This document shows, one piece after another, positions 1 through 7,888 of a stretch of DNA of 54,196 bases (positions within the stretch are counted from its first letter, which is position 1; the number at the start of each line of letters is the position of its first letter). Where the stretch lies: NCBI RefSeq assembly GCF_900103425.1, contig NZ_FMXA01000005.1, forward strand, positions 76,087-130,282, in the 5' to 3' direction. The position numbers and the translations under genes were made by a program. The stretch is from Dialister histaminiformans (GTDB lineage: Bacteria > Bacillota > Negativicutes > Veillonellales > Dialisteraceae). Below the pieces are notes generated by a model, which was given only the letters and a program-made list of their open reading frames with translations, was not told the origin of the DNA and did no database searches.

Positions 1-66
1 GAAAGAAAGGGGGACCGACGAAGTCGGTGGATAGTTGATTCCACTTTGTTTGAATAAAGGAAAGTA
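1..66 (+). repeat. Multi-hairpin repeat, copy A (cut by window start)
   Basis: This is the right part of the repeat family seen complete near 29.3-31.2 kb. The G-rich strand GGGGGACC is followed by a small stem (CCGAC, loop GAA, GTCGG), then the constant part GGTGGATAGTTGATTCCAC and the end hairpin CTTT/AAAG. The left end lies outside the window. It belongs to the subfamily with loop TAGTTGAT. Confidence 0.7.
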
Positions 67-81
67 GAAGGATATCACATA

Positions 82-295
82 TTTCCCTCTCTGGAAGACC
101 ATATCCTAATATAGTGCACAATGTCCAATCTCCAGCTTTACAGCAGACCCGCCTGCCATATATTAAGATATCAAGGATTTGCAGGCATTCGAGACAATCC
201 GTTGTCTCGAATCCATCCGCTTGTCGAATGGTGGAAAGTAGAATCCACTATGTGAATCAGAAGGGTAGAACGCTGTATGTTAGAGCAAAGGAAAG
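82..295 (+). repeat. Multi-hairpin repeat, degenerate copy with expanded core
   Basis: The left half (82-100, TTTCCCTCTCTGGA...) and the right half (227-295, AATGGTGGAAAGTAGAATCC...) belong to the same repeat family, but about 125 bases separate them instead of a short stem-loop. The insert holds a perfect 8-bp hairpin, CGAGACAA/TTGTCTCG, at 190-209. The copy at 31044-31253 also has an expanded core, so the middle arm seems to be the tolerant site. No gene is supported here. Confidence 0.55.
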
Positions 296-323
296 CGTGC
301 TGATGGCTCCATCTGCCTTATCC

Positions 324-580
324 ATAAAAAAGGCCATTCGCAGAATTCCCCCCTGTTTTCCTCGGGGGAGCACACCGACCTTCCTTTTGATGTTAAGGCG
401 TAGTCTCAAAATTTCTTTTTGAAATTTTGCCGTTTCGAGCCGAAGGCTTGCGGTCCCGAAAGTGGCCTGACCACTTTTGCGGTCTTTGAGTGATAGCTCA
501 TCAAATGCTATTCGCAGTATCCATTTGTGGATAAGCAAAGCGAATCTGCCGGTCTCTAACCGATAACCTCAAACCTCATT
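324..580. repeat. Chain of hairpins with short linkers
   Basis: This non-coding stretch holds successive perfect or near-perfect stems: CCTT/AAGG around loop TTGATGTT (383-398), CAAAATTTC/GAAATTTTG, AAAGTGG/CCACTTT, and a nested pair ATTCGC/GCGAAT enclosing TATCCA/TGGATA. Short GC-rich linkers of the CCG/CGG type separate them. The part at about 324-402 resembles the reverse complement of 24803-24890. The two overlapping reading frames here look fortuitous. Confidence 0.6.
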
Positions 581-610
581 TCTTAACTTGCAGACCCATT
601 TTTTATACTG

Positions 611-660
611 TTGCTGTAAAAAAGTGGTGGAATATGGTAAAATGTGGGTAAAAGTGGAGG
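611..660 (+). promoter_or_regulatory. mraZ promoter and MraZ-type operator array
   Basis: Four direct repeats recur every 10 bp: GTGG at 624, ATGG at 634, GTGG at 644 and GTGG at 654, three of them in an AAAGTGG or AATGTGG context. MraZ proteins are known to bind short G-rich direct repeats at one-helical-turn spacing upstream of their own gene. A possible promoter, TTGCTG-16-TATGGT (611-638), overlaps the array, which would fit autorepression. The promoter assignment is weaker than the repeat pattern. Confidence 0.65.
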
Positions 661-674
661 GAGGGAAGAAGATT

Positions 675-1112
675 ATGTTCATGAATGAATATAGACATAC
701 GATTGATGCCAAAGGTCGTATGATTCTTCCTGCCCGTTTTAGAGAGGAATTAGGGACAAGATTTGTTCTTTCCCGCGGGATTGATCAGTGTCTCACTATT
801 TATCCGATGGAACATTGGCAGACATTAACAACAAGCCTGCAGAAACTTTCCTTTACCAAGAGCAGCGTACGTAAGTTGAGACGTTTCCTTATCGGGAGCA
901 GTACGGAAATGGAATGCGACCGCCAGGGACGTATTCTGATTCCTGCCCACCTTCGTGAATATGCCGGATTAAAGAAGGAAGCACTGGTCATAGGTACCGG
1001 GGCGACTATTGAAATCTGGAATCCAGCGGTGCTGGACGCAGCTAATGGGGACGATGAATCCATTGCCGATCTGGCAGAGTCTCTGGATATACCTATGGAT
1101 TTTGATTTGTGA
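675..1112 (+). CDS. mraZ: Transcriptional regulator MraZ
   Basis: This 145-residue DNA-binding protein of the MraZ family has two SpoVT/AbrB-like halves. The first carries the signature HTIDAKGRMILPARFR near the N-terminus, and the second carries CDRQGRILIPAHLREYA. It usually regulates its own dcw operon. I chose ATG 675 (MFMNEYRHTIDAKGR) because family members start this way and a GGAGGGAGGG Shine-Dalgarno precedes it. The frame opens upstream, but those codons lie in the operator region. It is the first gene of the division and wall cluster, and its stop overlaps the RBS of rsmH. Confidence 0.95.
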   Translation: MFMNEYRHTIDAKGRMILPARFREELGTRFVLSRGIDQCLTIYPMEHWQTLTTSLQKLSFTKSSVRKLRRFLIGSSTEMECDRQGRILIPAHLREYAGLKKEALVIGTGATIEIWNPAVLDAANGDDESIADLAESLDIPMDFDL

Positions 1113-1119
1113 GGTTCCT

Positions 1120-2052
1120 ATGGAATTTAAACATAAGACAGTATTGCTGAATGAAATGATTGATAATGTGCTGACAGATCCGGATGGAATCTATGTAGAC
1201 TGCACATTAGGCGGGGGAGGACATTCCTTTGCCCTGGCACAGAAACTTTCAGAAAAGGCAACGCTGGTAGGCGTAGATCAGGATGATAGAGCCATTGCAG
1301 CAGCTACAGAACGGCTGAAAGATGTCAGATGCAGACACCTTACAGTGCGCAATAATTTTTCCCATGTAGATGAAAATCTGGACAGTCTTGGTGTTGGCCA
1401 GGTGGATGGATTTATGTTTGACCTTGGGGTCTCCTCTCCACAGCTCGATGATGGAAGTCGTGGATTTTCCTATATGCATGACGGAGATCTGGACATGCGT
1501 ATGGATCAGAGAAATCCACTGACTGCCTATGAGGTGGTCAATAGCTATTCGCAGGAAGATCTGGAAAGGATTCTCTTTGATTACGGGGAAGAACGCTGGA
1601 CCAAACGTATTGTTCAGTTCATTCTGAAGGCAAGAGAAGAAAAACCGATTAAAACCACAGGCGAACTGGTGCATATAATCAAGGCCGCTATTCCAAAAGG
1701 AGCGCGAAGCGAAGGTTCTCATCCGGCTAAGCGTACTTTCCAGGCCATACGGATTGAAGTCAATGGTGAACTTAAGATACTTGAACAGACGATGAAGGAC
1801 TGTGTAAGAAGACTTAAATCCGGTGGAAGACTGGGAGTTATCACATTCCAGTCTCTGGAGGACCGGATTATAAAGCAGACATTCCGCTATATGGAAAGAG
1901 ATTGTGTATGTCCGCCGGAACTGCCGGTATGCGTATGCCACCATCATAAGGAAGTCAGACAGGTTGTGAAAGCGCTAAAACCATCGGCTGAAGAACTGAA
2001 AGAAAATCCAAGAGCAAGAAGTGCTATTTTACGGGTTGTAGAAAAGATATAA
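1120..2052 (+). CDS. rsmH: 16S rRNA m4C1402 methyltransferase RsmH
   Basis: This 310-residue SAM-dependent enzyme methylates N4 of C1402 in 16S rRNA (formerly MraW). The SAM-binding motif VDCTLGGGGHS lies at about residues 26-36, followed by the family blocks DLGVSSPQLDD and GFSYMHDGDLDMRM. The C-terminal part has SLEDRIIKQ and ends NPRARSAILRVVEKI, as in the family. Start ATG 1120 gives the canonical KHKTVLLNEMI N-terminus, with GAGG in the mraZ stop region as RBS. It is co-directional with mraZ and probably co-transcribed. Confidence 0.97.
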   Translation: MEFKHKTVLLNEMIDNVLTDPDGIYVDCTLGGGGHSFALAQKLSEKATLVGVDQDDRAIAAATERLKDVRCRHLTVRNNFSHVDENLDSLGVGQVDGFMFDLGVSSPQLDDGSRGFSYMHDGDLDMRMDQRNPLTAYEVVNSYSQEDLERILFDYGEERWTKRIVQFILKAREEKPIKTTGELVHIIKAAIPKGARSEGSHPAKRTFQAIRIEVNGELKILEQTMKDCVRRLKSGGRLGVITFQSLEDRIIKQTFRYMERDCVCPPELPVCVCHHHKEVRQVVKALKPSAEELKENPRARSAILRVVEKI

Positions 2053-2079
2053 CCGATACCAATTAACGGAGGGAGTTCC

Positions 2080-2466
2080 ATGGATTCTAATGAGTATGCA
2101 GGGTCCCAATATTGGGAAAGTACAGGAACAATGCTGACCGGCCGTCTGGCAGGTCAGAAGTCAGCGGTATATGCACGGAGATTTCGGCGTGTGCTGGAGT
2201 TTATCTGCGTTATTGCCATGCTGGTGGGCAGTTCCTACCTGATTAACGGGCTCATGATTCAGGAAGAATATCATATGGCCGGTCTGCGTACGGAAATTAT
2301 GTCTCTGGAAAGAGAAAATGACACGGATCGTATGGAAGTGGCAAGACTGGAAGCTCCTGCGCGTATTGAAGAAATAGCAGAACAGGATCTGGGGATGGTT
2401 GTCCCGGGAAAGGCTGTCTTTGGTTCGGCTGATCAGACAGCTCATGCACAGGCGGTAAGAGATTGA
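2080..2466 (+). CDS. ftsL: FtsL-like division protein
   Basis: This 128-residue predicted bitopic membrane protein has a basic cytoplasmic N-terminus, one membrane segment at about residues 46-66 (VLEFICVIAMLVGSSYLING) and a short outer domain with coiled-coil spacing of charged and hydrophobic residues. It ends in a DLGMV motif typical of FtsL/DivIC proteins. Assignment rests on size, topology and position between rsmH and murE, because FtsL sequences diverge strongly. RBS GGAGGG precedes the ATG. The ftsI/pbp gene that normally follows is missing; a terminator-like hairpin lies there instead. Confidence 0.8.
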   Translation: MDSNEYAGSQYWESTGTMLTGRLAGQKSAVYARRFRRVLEFICVIAMLVGSSYLINGLMIQEEYHMAGLRTEIMSLERENDTDRMEVARLEAPARIEEIAEQDLGMVVPGKAVFGSADQTAHAQAVRD

Positions 2467-2509
2467 CCGGGGCCATCCGCAATCGATTATATGGAAAAAT
2501 TATAAGAAG

Positions 2510-2560
2510 GATACAATAGCGGCTCCGGAAGGGGTCGCTATTGTATTCATTATTTATTTA
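2510..2560 (+). terminator. Terminator-like hairpin between ftsL and murE
   Basis: An 11-12 bp stem, GATACAATAGCG (2510-2521) against CGCTATTGTATT (2536-2547), is followed by the AT-rich run CATTATTTATTTA. The T-tract is imperfect, so termination may be partial. It splits the dcw cluster exactly where a class-B PBP gene usually lies. Confidence 0.6.
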
Positions 2561-2620
2561 AGCTATGATTAATAGTGATGTCATAACCTGTTGACACATA
2601 AAATAACAGAGGTGGAAAAC

Positions 2621-4126
2621 GTGAAAAACCTTGAAAAATTGCTGAAATGCACCGACATCAACTATATTGTCGGCGACACCAATAAAGAAATTACTGACAT
2701 TACCGCGGACTCAAGAGAAGTGAAAGAGGGAAGCCTTTTTATCTGTCTTGATGGCGCTCATGTAGATGGACATAATTATGCTGCATCTGCTGCACAGAAG
2801 GGTGCGGCAGCTATTGTTGCGTCCAGAGAGATTGATGTGCCGGAGGGCACAACGGTTGTCTATGTAACCGATACCCGCAAGGCGATGGAAGATATAACGC
2901 CTTTCTATTTCGATTATCCTGCACGCAGAATGCGCATGATTGCGGTAACCGGAACCAATGGAAAAACTACATCCACACATATCATTGCCCATATCCTGAG
3001 AAAGGAAGGGTACAAGGTGGGGGTTATTGGAACCATCCACTGGCTGATTAATGACGAAGAACATCCGATTCACAACACGACACCGGATGTTATTACTCTG
3101 CAGAAAATCCTTTTCCAGATGGCAGAAGCCGGTGTGACCCATGTATCCATGGAAGTATCCTCCCATGCCCTGAGCCTCAACCGTGTGGCCGGCGTGGAAT
3201 TCGATACTGCGGTTTTCACCAATCTGACAGAAGATCATCTGGACTATCATAAGACCATGGAAAATTATGCGGCGGCCAAAGCCAGACTGTTTTCCCTGGT
3301 CTCTTCGGATGAACATACCAAGCCGTTAAAGTCAGGGATTATCAATGCGGATGACCCGTATGCTCACGTGATGAAAGAAGCTGTGCACGGGAAAACATTC
3401 TGCCCTGTCTTTACCTATGCGATTGACCATGATGCCGATCTGAGGGCGGTAAATATCCATTTTTCAAGCCGGGCTTCCGTGTTTGACCTGAAAATGGATG
3501 GAGTGACCTATACGGTACATACCAACCTGGCCGGCCGTTTTAACGTGTATAACACACTGGCAGCTATTGGAGCCGCCCTGTCAGAAGGAGTGCGCATTGA
3601 TCACATCATCTCCGCTCTGGCGGAATTCCAGGCCTGTCCTGGTCGTTTTGAACTGATTAATGAAGGCCAGCCGTTTGGCGTAGTGGTGGATTATGCCCAT
3701 ACTCCGGATGGACTGGAAAATATTCTGAAGACGGCGAAGGAAATCACTAAAGGCCGTATTCTGGTTGTGTTTGGATGCGGTGGCGACCGCGACAGAAAGA
3801 AGCGACCGATTATGGGGGCTATTGCGGCCAAATACAGTGACATTGCCATTATTACCAGTGATAACCCGAGATCAGAAGATCCGAACTTCATCATCAGTGA
3901 AGTAGAAGATGGTGTTCGTCAGGAAGCAAAGAACCATCCGGCTTTCCACTATGAAGTCATCGCTGACCGTCGGCAGGCCATTGAAAGGGCCATCCGCCTG
4001 GCAGAAGCTGAGGATATAGTGCTGATTGCCGGAAAAGGGCATGAAACCTATCAGATTCTTAAAGATAAGACCATTCATTTTGATGACAGAGAAGAAGCTA
4101 GAAAAGCAATCAGGGAGTGTAAATAA
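2621..4126 (+). CDS. murE: UDP-MurNAc-tripeptide synthetase MurE (meso-DAP type)
   Basis: MurE adds the third stem residue to UDP-MurNAc-L-Ala-D-Glu in the cytoplasm. The ATP-binding motif VTGTNGKTTSTH lies at about residues 109-120, followed by the Mur ligase central and C-terminal domains. The motif SDNPRSEDP contains DNPR, known to mark meso-diaminopimelate-adding enzymes, so I infer DAP peptidoglycan. I prefer GTG 2621 over the TTG at 2591, because AGAGGTGG lies about six bases before the GTG and homologues begin near KNLEKLL. The stop overlaps the murF start. Confidence 0.95.
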   Translation: MKNLEKLLKCTDINYIVGDTNKEITDITADSREVKEGSLFICLDGAHVDGHNYAASAAQKGAAAIVASREIDVPEGTTVVYVTDTRKAMEDITPFYFDYPARRMRMIAVTGTNGKTTSTHIIAHILRKEGYKVGVIGTIHWLINDEEHPIHNTTPDVITLQKILFQMAEAGVTHVSMEVSSHALSLNRVAGVEFDTAVFTNLTEDHLDYHKTMENYAAAKARLFSLVSSDEHTKPLKSGIINADDPYAHVMKEAVHGKTFCPVFTYAIDHDADLRAVNIHFSSRASVFDLKMDGVTYTVHTNLAGRFNVYNTLAAIGAALSEGVRIDHIISALAEFQACPGRFELINEGQPFGVVVDYAHTPDGLENILKTAKEITKGRILVVFGCGGDRDRKKRPIMGAIAAKYSDIAIITSDNPRSEDPNFIISEVEDGVRQEAKNHPAFHYEVIADRRQAIERAIRLAEAEDIVLIAGKGHETYQILKDKTIHFDDREEARKAIRECK

Positions 4127-5502
4127 TGGCATCCTTTACTATAAAAGAAGTACAGCAGGCATCCGGTGCGGAAATACTCCATACCGGAGCGCATGAATCC
4201 TTTGATGGAATCAGTACCGATACCCGAACCATCAGAGAAGGAAATCTGTTTGTCGCGCTGTCCGGTGAAAACTTTGATGGACACCGGTTTGTGCGTCAGG
4301 CTGTGGAAAAAGGAGCTTACGGAGTGGTTGTCAGCCGTGCCGACGCGGCAAATGACCTGCCGGAAAGTGTCAGCGTTTTCCTGGTAAAGGATACAAAGAA
4401 GGCACTGGAAGGATGTGCCCGTTTTCATCGTCTCCGCTTTAACATTCCGGTTATCGGTGTAACCGGATCCAACGGAAAGACCACCACAAAGGATATGATT
4501 TCCGCTGTACTTGGAACCACATATTCCGTATGCCGGACTGTGGCCAACCACAACAACGAAATCGGTATGTGCCAGACCCTGCTGTCTCTGAAAAAAGAAC
4601 ATGGGGCCTGTGTAGTGGAAATGGGAATGCGCGGCTTTGGCCAGATAGAAGAACTCTGCACCTTTGCCCGGCCAACCATTGGCGTGGTAACTAATGTAGG
4701 TACCTCCCATATCGGCATCCTGGGCAGCCAGGATAACATCGCTAAGGCGAAAGGCGAACTGGTAGAAGCTCTGGGCAGTGAAGGTACAGCTATTCTCAAT
4801 GGGGATGATGCGCGTGTACTGGCTATGAAGGACCGCTTTACTGGAAAGACAGTTACCTATGGCCTTCATAGGGAAGATGTATGTGCTGAACATGTGGAAT
4901 ACAAACCGGATCGCACAGAATTTGACTGTAGCACTCCTTCCGGTACATTCCATGTGACACTATTCGTACTGGGAATGCACAATGTGTATGATGCCCTGGC
5001 AGCCATTGCCACCGGCGAAGTATGTGGAGTAAGCCATGACCGGATGAAACAGGCTCTGGCCGATTACCGGGGAGCCAGCCAGCGTCAGGCGATAACTACG
5101 CTGGGCGGGGTCCGGATTATGGATGATTCCTATAATGCTAACCCGCTGTCTATGGAGATGGCCTTCCGTTCCCTTATGCAGATGGAAGCTAAACGCAGAA
5201 TTCTTGTGCTCGGCGACATGCTGGAACTGGGAGATGATGAAGAAAGATATCACTATGAAACCGGCGCTAAAGCTGGGGACATGCATGTGGACGCGGTAAT
5301 TACCGTAGGTCCGCTGGGACGCTGTATTGCCAATGGGGCAAGAGATCATGGCGTACCTCATGTGGAATCCTTTGACACCACAGAACAGGCCGCCGGTGCG
5401 CTGAAAAAATATATGCAGGATGGCGATTTGATTCTGCTCAAGGCTTCTCATTCCATGCATATGGATAATATTCTGAAAATGTTAGGAGGAACTGCTGAAT
5501 AA
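4126..5502 (+). CDS. murF: UDP-MurNAc-tripeptide-D-Ala-D-Ala ligase MurF
   Basis: This 458-residue Mur ligase joins D-Ala-D-Ala to the UDP-MurNAc-tripeptide, the last cytoplasmic peptide step. The ATP loop VTGSNGKTTTKD is at about residues 112-123. Downstream are the family blocks NHNNEIG and MDDSYNANP. Length and domain order are normal. It overlaps murE by one base (TAATG) and mraY by one base, so translational coupling within murE-murF-mraY is likely. Confidence 0.96.
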   Translation: MASFTIKEVQQASGAEILHTGAHESFDGISTDTRTIREGNLFVALSGENFDGHRFVRQAVEKGAYGVVVSRADAANDLPESVSVFLVKDTKKALEGCARFHRLRFNIPVIGVTGSNGKTTTKDMISAVLGTTYSVCRTVANHNNEIGMCQTLLSLKKEHGACVVEMGMRGFGQIEELCTFARPTIGVVTNVGTSHIGILGSQDNIAKAKGELVEALGSEGTAILNGDDARVLAMKDRFTGKTVTYGLHREDVCAEHVEYKPDRTEFDCSTPSGTFHVTLFVLGMHNVYDALAAIATGEVCGVSHDRMKQALADYRGASQRQAITTLGGVRIMDDSYNANPLSMEMAFRSLMQMEAKRRILVLGDMLELGDDEERYHYETGAKAGDMHVDAVITVGPLGRCIANGARDHGVPHVESFDTTEQAAGALKKYMQDGDLILLKASHSMHMDNILKMLGGTAE

Positions 5503-6467
5503 TGTGTATGCCGTACCTCTTGTATATCATTGAAACCATTGTACTGACCATACTTCTCGGTTTTGTGGGAATTCCGCTGGCCAAAAAGTACAAGGCCCGC
5601 CAGTCAATCCGTACCGAAGGTCCGAAATCTCATCGTGCCAAGGCCGGTACACCGACCATGGGCGGACTGTTCATGATTCTGGCGGCCGTTCTGGTTACCG
5701 TATGTAATCATTTTATGACGGAAACCGTCATCTGGCTGATTATTCTTACCCTCGGTCATTGTCTCCTGGGATTCCTGGATGACTTTATCAAGGCGGAAAA
5801 GAAGAGAAATCTGGGCCTTACCGCCAAACAGAAATTTACAGGTCAGATACTTCTGGCACTGCTCTTCTGCTATGGTGTATCCCATGCGCTGAACCTTCCA
5901 TTCGCGATAGCCATTCCATTTACTAAGGTTGATATTTCCATTGGATGGCTTTATTACCCGTTTATTGTCCTTGTTATCGTGGGTGCATCCAATGCGGTCA
6001 ACCTTACCGATGGTCTGGATGGACTGGCAGCCGGATGCTGTGTCATTGCGTTCATAGCCTATGCGATTTACAGTCTGTGGCTGGGAATGTCTGATGTTGC
6101 CTCTTTTGCGTCTGTCATGGCAGGATGCTGTGCCGGATTCTTATTTTTCAATTATCACCCCGCTAAGATTTTCATGGGGGATACAGGGTCACTGGCTCTG
6201 GGTGGGGCTATTGCCGGTATTGCGGTAGTTACCCGTTCCGAATTCTTATTAATCTTCCTTGGATTGATATTTGTTCTGGAAGCCCTGTCGGTTATTCTGC
6301 AGGTGGCGTCGTTCCAGCTGACGGGAAAGAGAATATTTAAGATGAGCCCGCTTCATCATCATTTTGAATTATCCGGATGGAGTGAAGTTCATGTAGTCTG
6401 GTTTTTCTGGTTTATTGAAGCCGTAGCTGCGGCAGGGACACTGTTTCTTGCTATTCGTTTGATGTAA
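5502..6467 (+). CDS. mraY: Phospho-MurNAc-pentapeptide transferase MraY
   Basis: This 321-residue integral membrane enzyme transfers phospho-MurNAc-pentapeptide to undecaprenyl phosphate, making lipid I. About ten hydrophobic segments are visible. Signatures are KAGTPTMGGL, the Asp-rich FLDDFIK, NAVNLTDGLDGLAAG, and KIFMGDTGSLALGG with MSPLHHHFE near the end. ATG 5502 overlaps the murF stop; an in-frame ATG two codons later is the alternative start. It belongs to the murE-murF-mraY block. Confidence 0.96.
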   Translation: MCMPYLLYIIETIVLTILLGFVGIPLAKKYKARQSIRTEGPKSHRAKAGTPTMGGLFMILAAVLVTVCNHFMTETVIWLIILTLGHCLLGFLDDFIKAEKKRNLGLTAKQKFTGQILLALLFCYGVSHALNLPFAIAIPFTKVDISIGWLYYPFIVLVIVGASNAVNLTDGLDGLAAGCCVIAFIAYAIYSLWLGMSDVASFASVMAGCCAGFLFFNYHPAKIFMGDTGSLALGGAIAGIAVVTRSEFLLIFLGLIFVLEALSVILQVASFQLTGKRIFKMSPLHHHFELSGWSEVHVVWFFWFIEAVAAAGTLFLAIRLM

Positions 6468-6531
6468 AGGAAAAACAGACAATAAAATGACAGGACAGGT
6501 TATGCTGCCAGAGTAATGGGAGTGGATAATA

Positions 6532-7875
6532 ATGAAAAACGTCTTAATTTTAGGAGCCGGCATCAGTGGTTTGGGTGCAGCCCGCGTGCTCAGCACTCAT
6601 GGTGCCAATGTAGTAGTATCTGATCTTGCAGATCAGCTCGGGCATAAAAAGGAAGAATTCATTAACGCAGGCGTACAGTTCTGTTTTGGACCTCAGGGAG
6701 ATGTTCTCCTGGATGGAATGGATACGGTAGTAGTATCTCCGGCCATCCCGGCAGAAAACCCGGTAGTCCGTGGCGCGGTAAAGCGTGGTATTCCGGTAAT
6801 CAGTGAAGTGGAACTTGGATATCGTATCACCAAGGCGCCTATTCTTGGTGTTACAGGAACCAATGGCAAGACCACTACCACCACACTGCTGGGGAAGATG
6901 ATTAAGAAAGCAGGTATTCCCTGTGTAGTCGCAGGCAATATCGGCGCTTCCCTCAGCCTTGAAGTGTCTAAGGTTCCGGCAAATGGACTGATTGCCGCAG
7001 AACTGTCCAGCTTCCAGCTTGAATTTATTGATACATTCAAGCCGAAAGCGGCGGTTATTCTGAACATTACCCCGGACCACATGGAAAGACATCACACCAT
7101 GGAAGCCTATGTGGATGCCAAGGCCAGAATATTTGAAAACATGGATCAGGATGGAGCTCTTCTGCTTAACGAAAACGATCCATATACCCCGGATCTCGCG
7201 GCAAGAGCCAGAAGCCATACCCATGTCTATATGCTCAATACAGACATAGAAGTGGAAGAAGGGGCATGCATTATCGGAGATATGCTCACCATTAAAGCCG
7301 GTGGAAAGACCATTCCACTGGTTACCACAGGAAAACTGCAGCTTAAAGGCAAGCAGAACTATGAAGACTGCCTGGCCGCTGCGTTCCTGGCATATATCGG
7401 CGGCGTACCGGTGGAAGCCATCAGAGATGTGCTTAAGGAATTCACTGGTCTGGAACACCGCATTGAATTCGTAAGAAAACTGCATGGAGTTTCCTATGTC
7501 AATGACTCCAAGGCAACCAACGTAGATGCCGCATTAAAGGGAATCAACGCGTTCACCGCTCCGATTATCCTTATTGCCGGTGGACATGATAAGGAAACAC
7601 CGATTGAAGGATTTATGAAGTATGTGAAGGAACATACCCGTCATCTGGTTCTGTTAGGTGAAGCGGCAAACCGGTTCTACGATACAGCAGTGAAGGTAGG
7701 AATCACATCTCTCGAAAAGGCTGACAGCATGGAAGACGCGGTAAAGAGAGCGCAGAAGGCAGCCCATGAAGGGGATGTAGTACTGCTTTCCCCGGCATGT
7801 TCCAGCTTTGATATGTTTTCCAGCTACGAAGAACGTGGCGAAGTGTTCAAGAATATTGTCAATCATTTGAAATAA
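6532..7875 (+). CDS. murD: UDP-MurNAc-L-Ala-D-Glu synthetase MurD
   Basis: MurD adds D-glutamate to UDP-MurNAc-L-alanine. The 447-residue protein has an N-terminal nucleotide-fold motif LILGAGISGLGAAR, the ATP loop GVTGTNGKTTTTTLLGKM at about residues 106-123, and the C-terminal motif SPACSSFDMFSSYEERG. The usual dcw order places ftsW next, but here only 13 bases separate murD from murG. A 64-base gap precedes the gene. Confidence 0.96.
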   Translation: MKNVLILGAGISGLGAARVLSTHGANVVVSDLADQLGHKKEEFINAGVQFCFGPQGDVLLDGMDTVVVSPAIPAENPVVRGAVKRGIPVISEVELGYRITKAPILGVTGTNGKTTTTTLLGKMIKKAGIPCVVAGNIGASLSLEVSKVPANGLIAAELSSFQLEFIDTFKPKAAVILNITPDHMERHHTMEAYVDAKARIFENMDQDGALLLNENDPYTPDLAARARSHTHVYMLNTDIEVEEGACIIGDMLTIKAGGKTIPLVTTGKLQLKGKQNYEDCLAAAFLAYIGGVPVEAIRDVLKEFTGLEHRIEFVRKLHGVSYVNDSKATNVDAALKGINAFTAPIILIAGGHDKETPIEGFMKYVKEHTRHLVLLGEAANRFYDTAVKVGITSLEKADSMEDAVKRAQKAAHEGDVVLLSPACSSFDMFSSYEERGEVFKNIVNHLK

Positions 7876-7888
7876 TACGGATGGAAGC

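Noticed and set aside
114-538. Two overlapping opposite reading frames of about 100 codons
   Set aside because: Both lie in hairpin-rich repeat DNA, have no recognisable protein content and no RBS, and their composition follows the palindromes.
1249-1947. Long minus-strand frame opposite rsmH
   Set aside because: It is a shadow of a well-supported gene; codon pattern and motifs belong to the plus strand. The same applies to the other long opposite frames, for example 12395-13552 and 27300-28919.
2591-2620. TTGACA at 2591 as a -35 box, or TTG 2591 as the murE start
   Set aside because: No -10 box lies at 16-18 bases, and GTG 2621 has a good RBS and the expected N-terminus.
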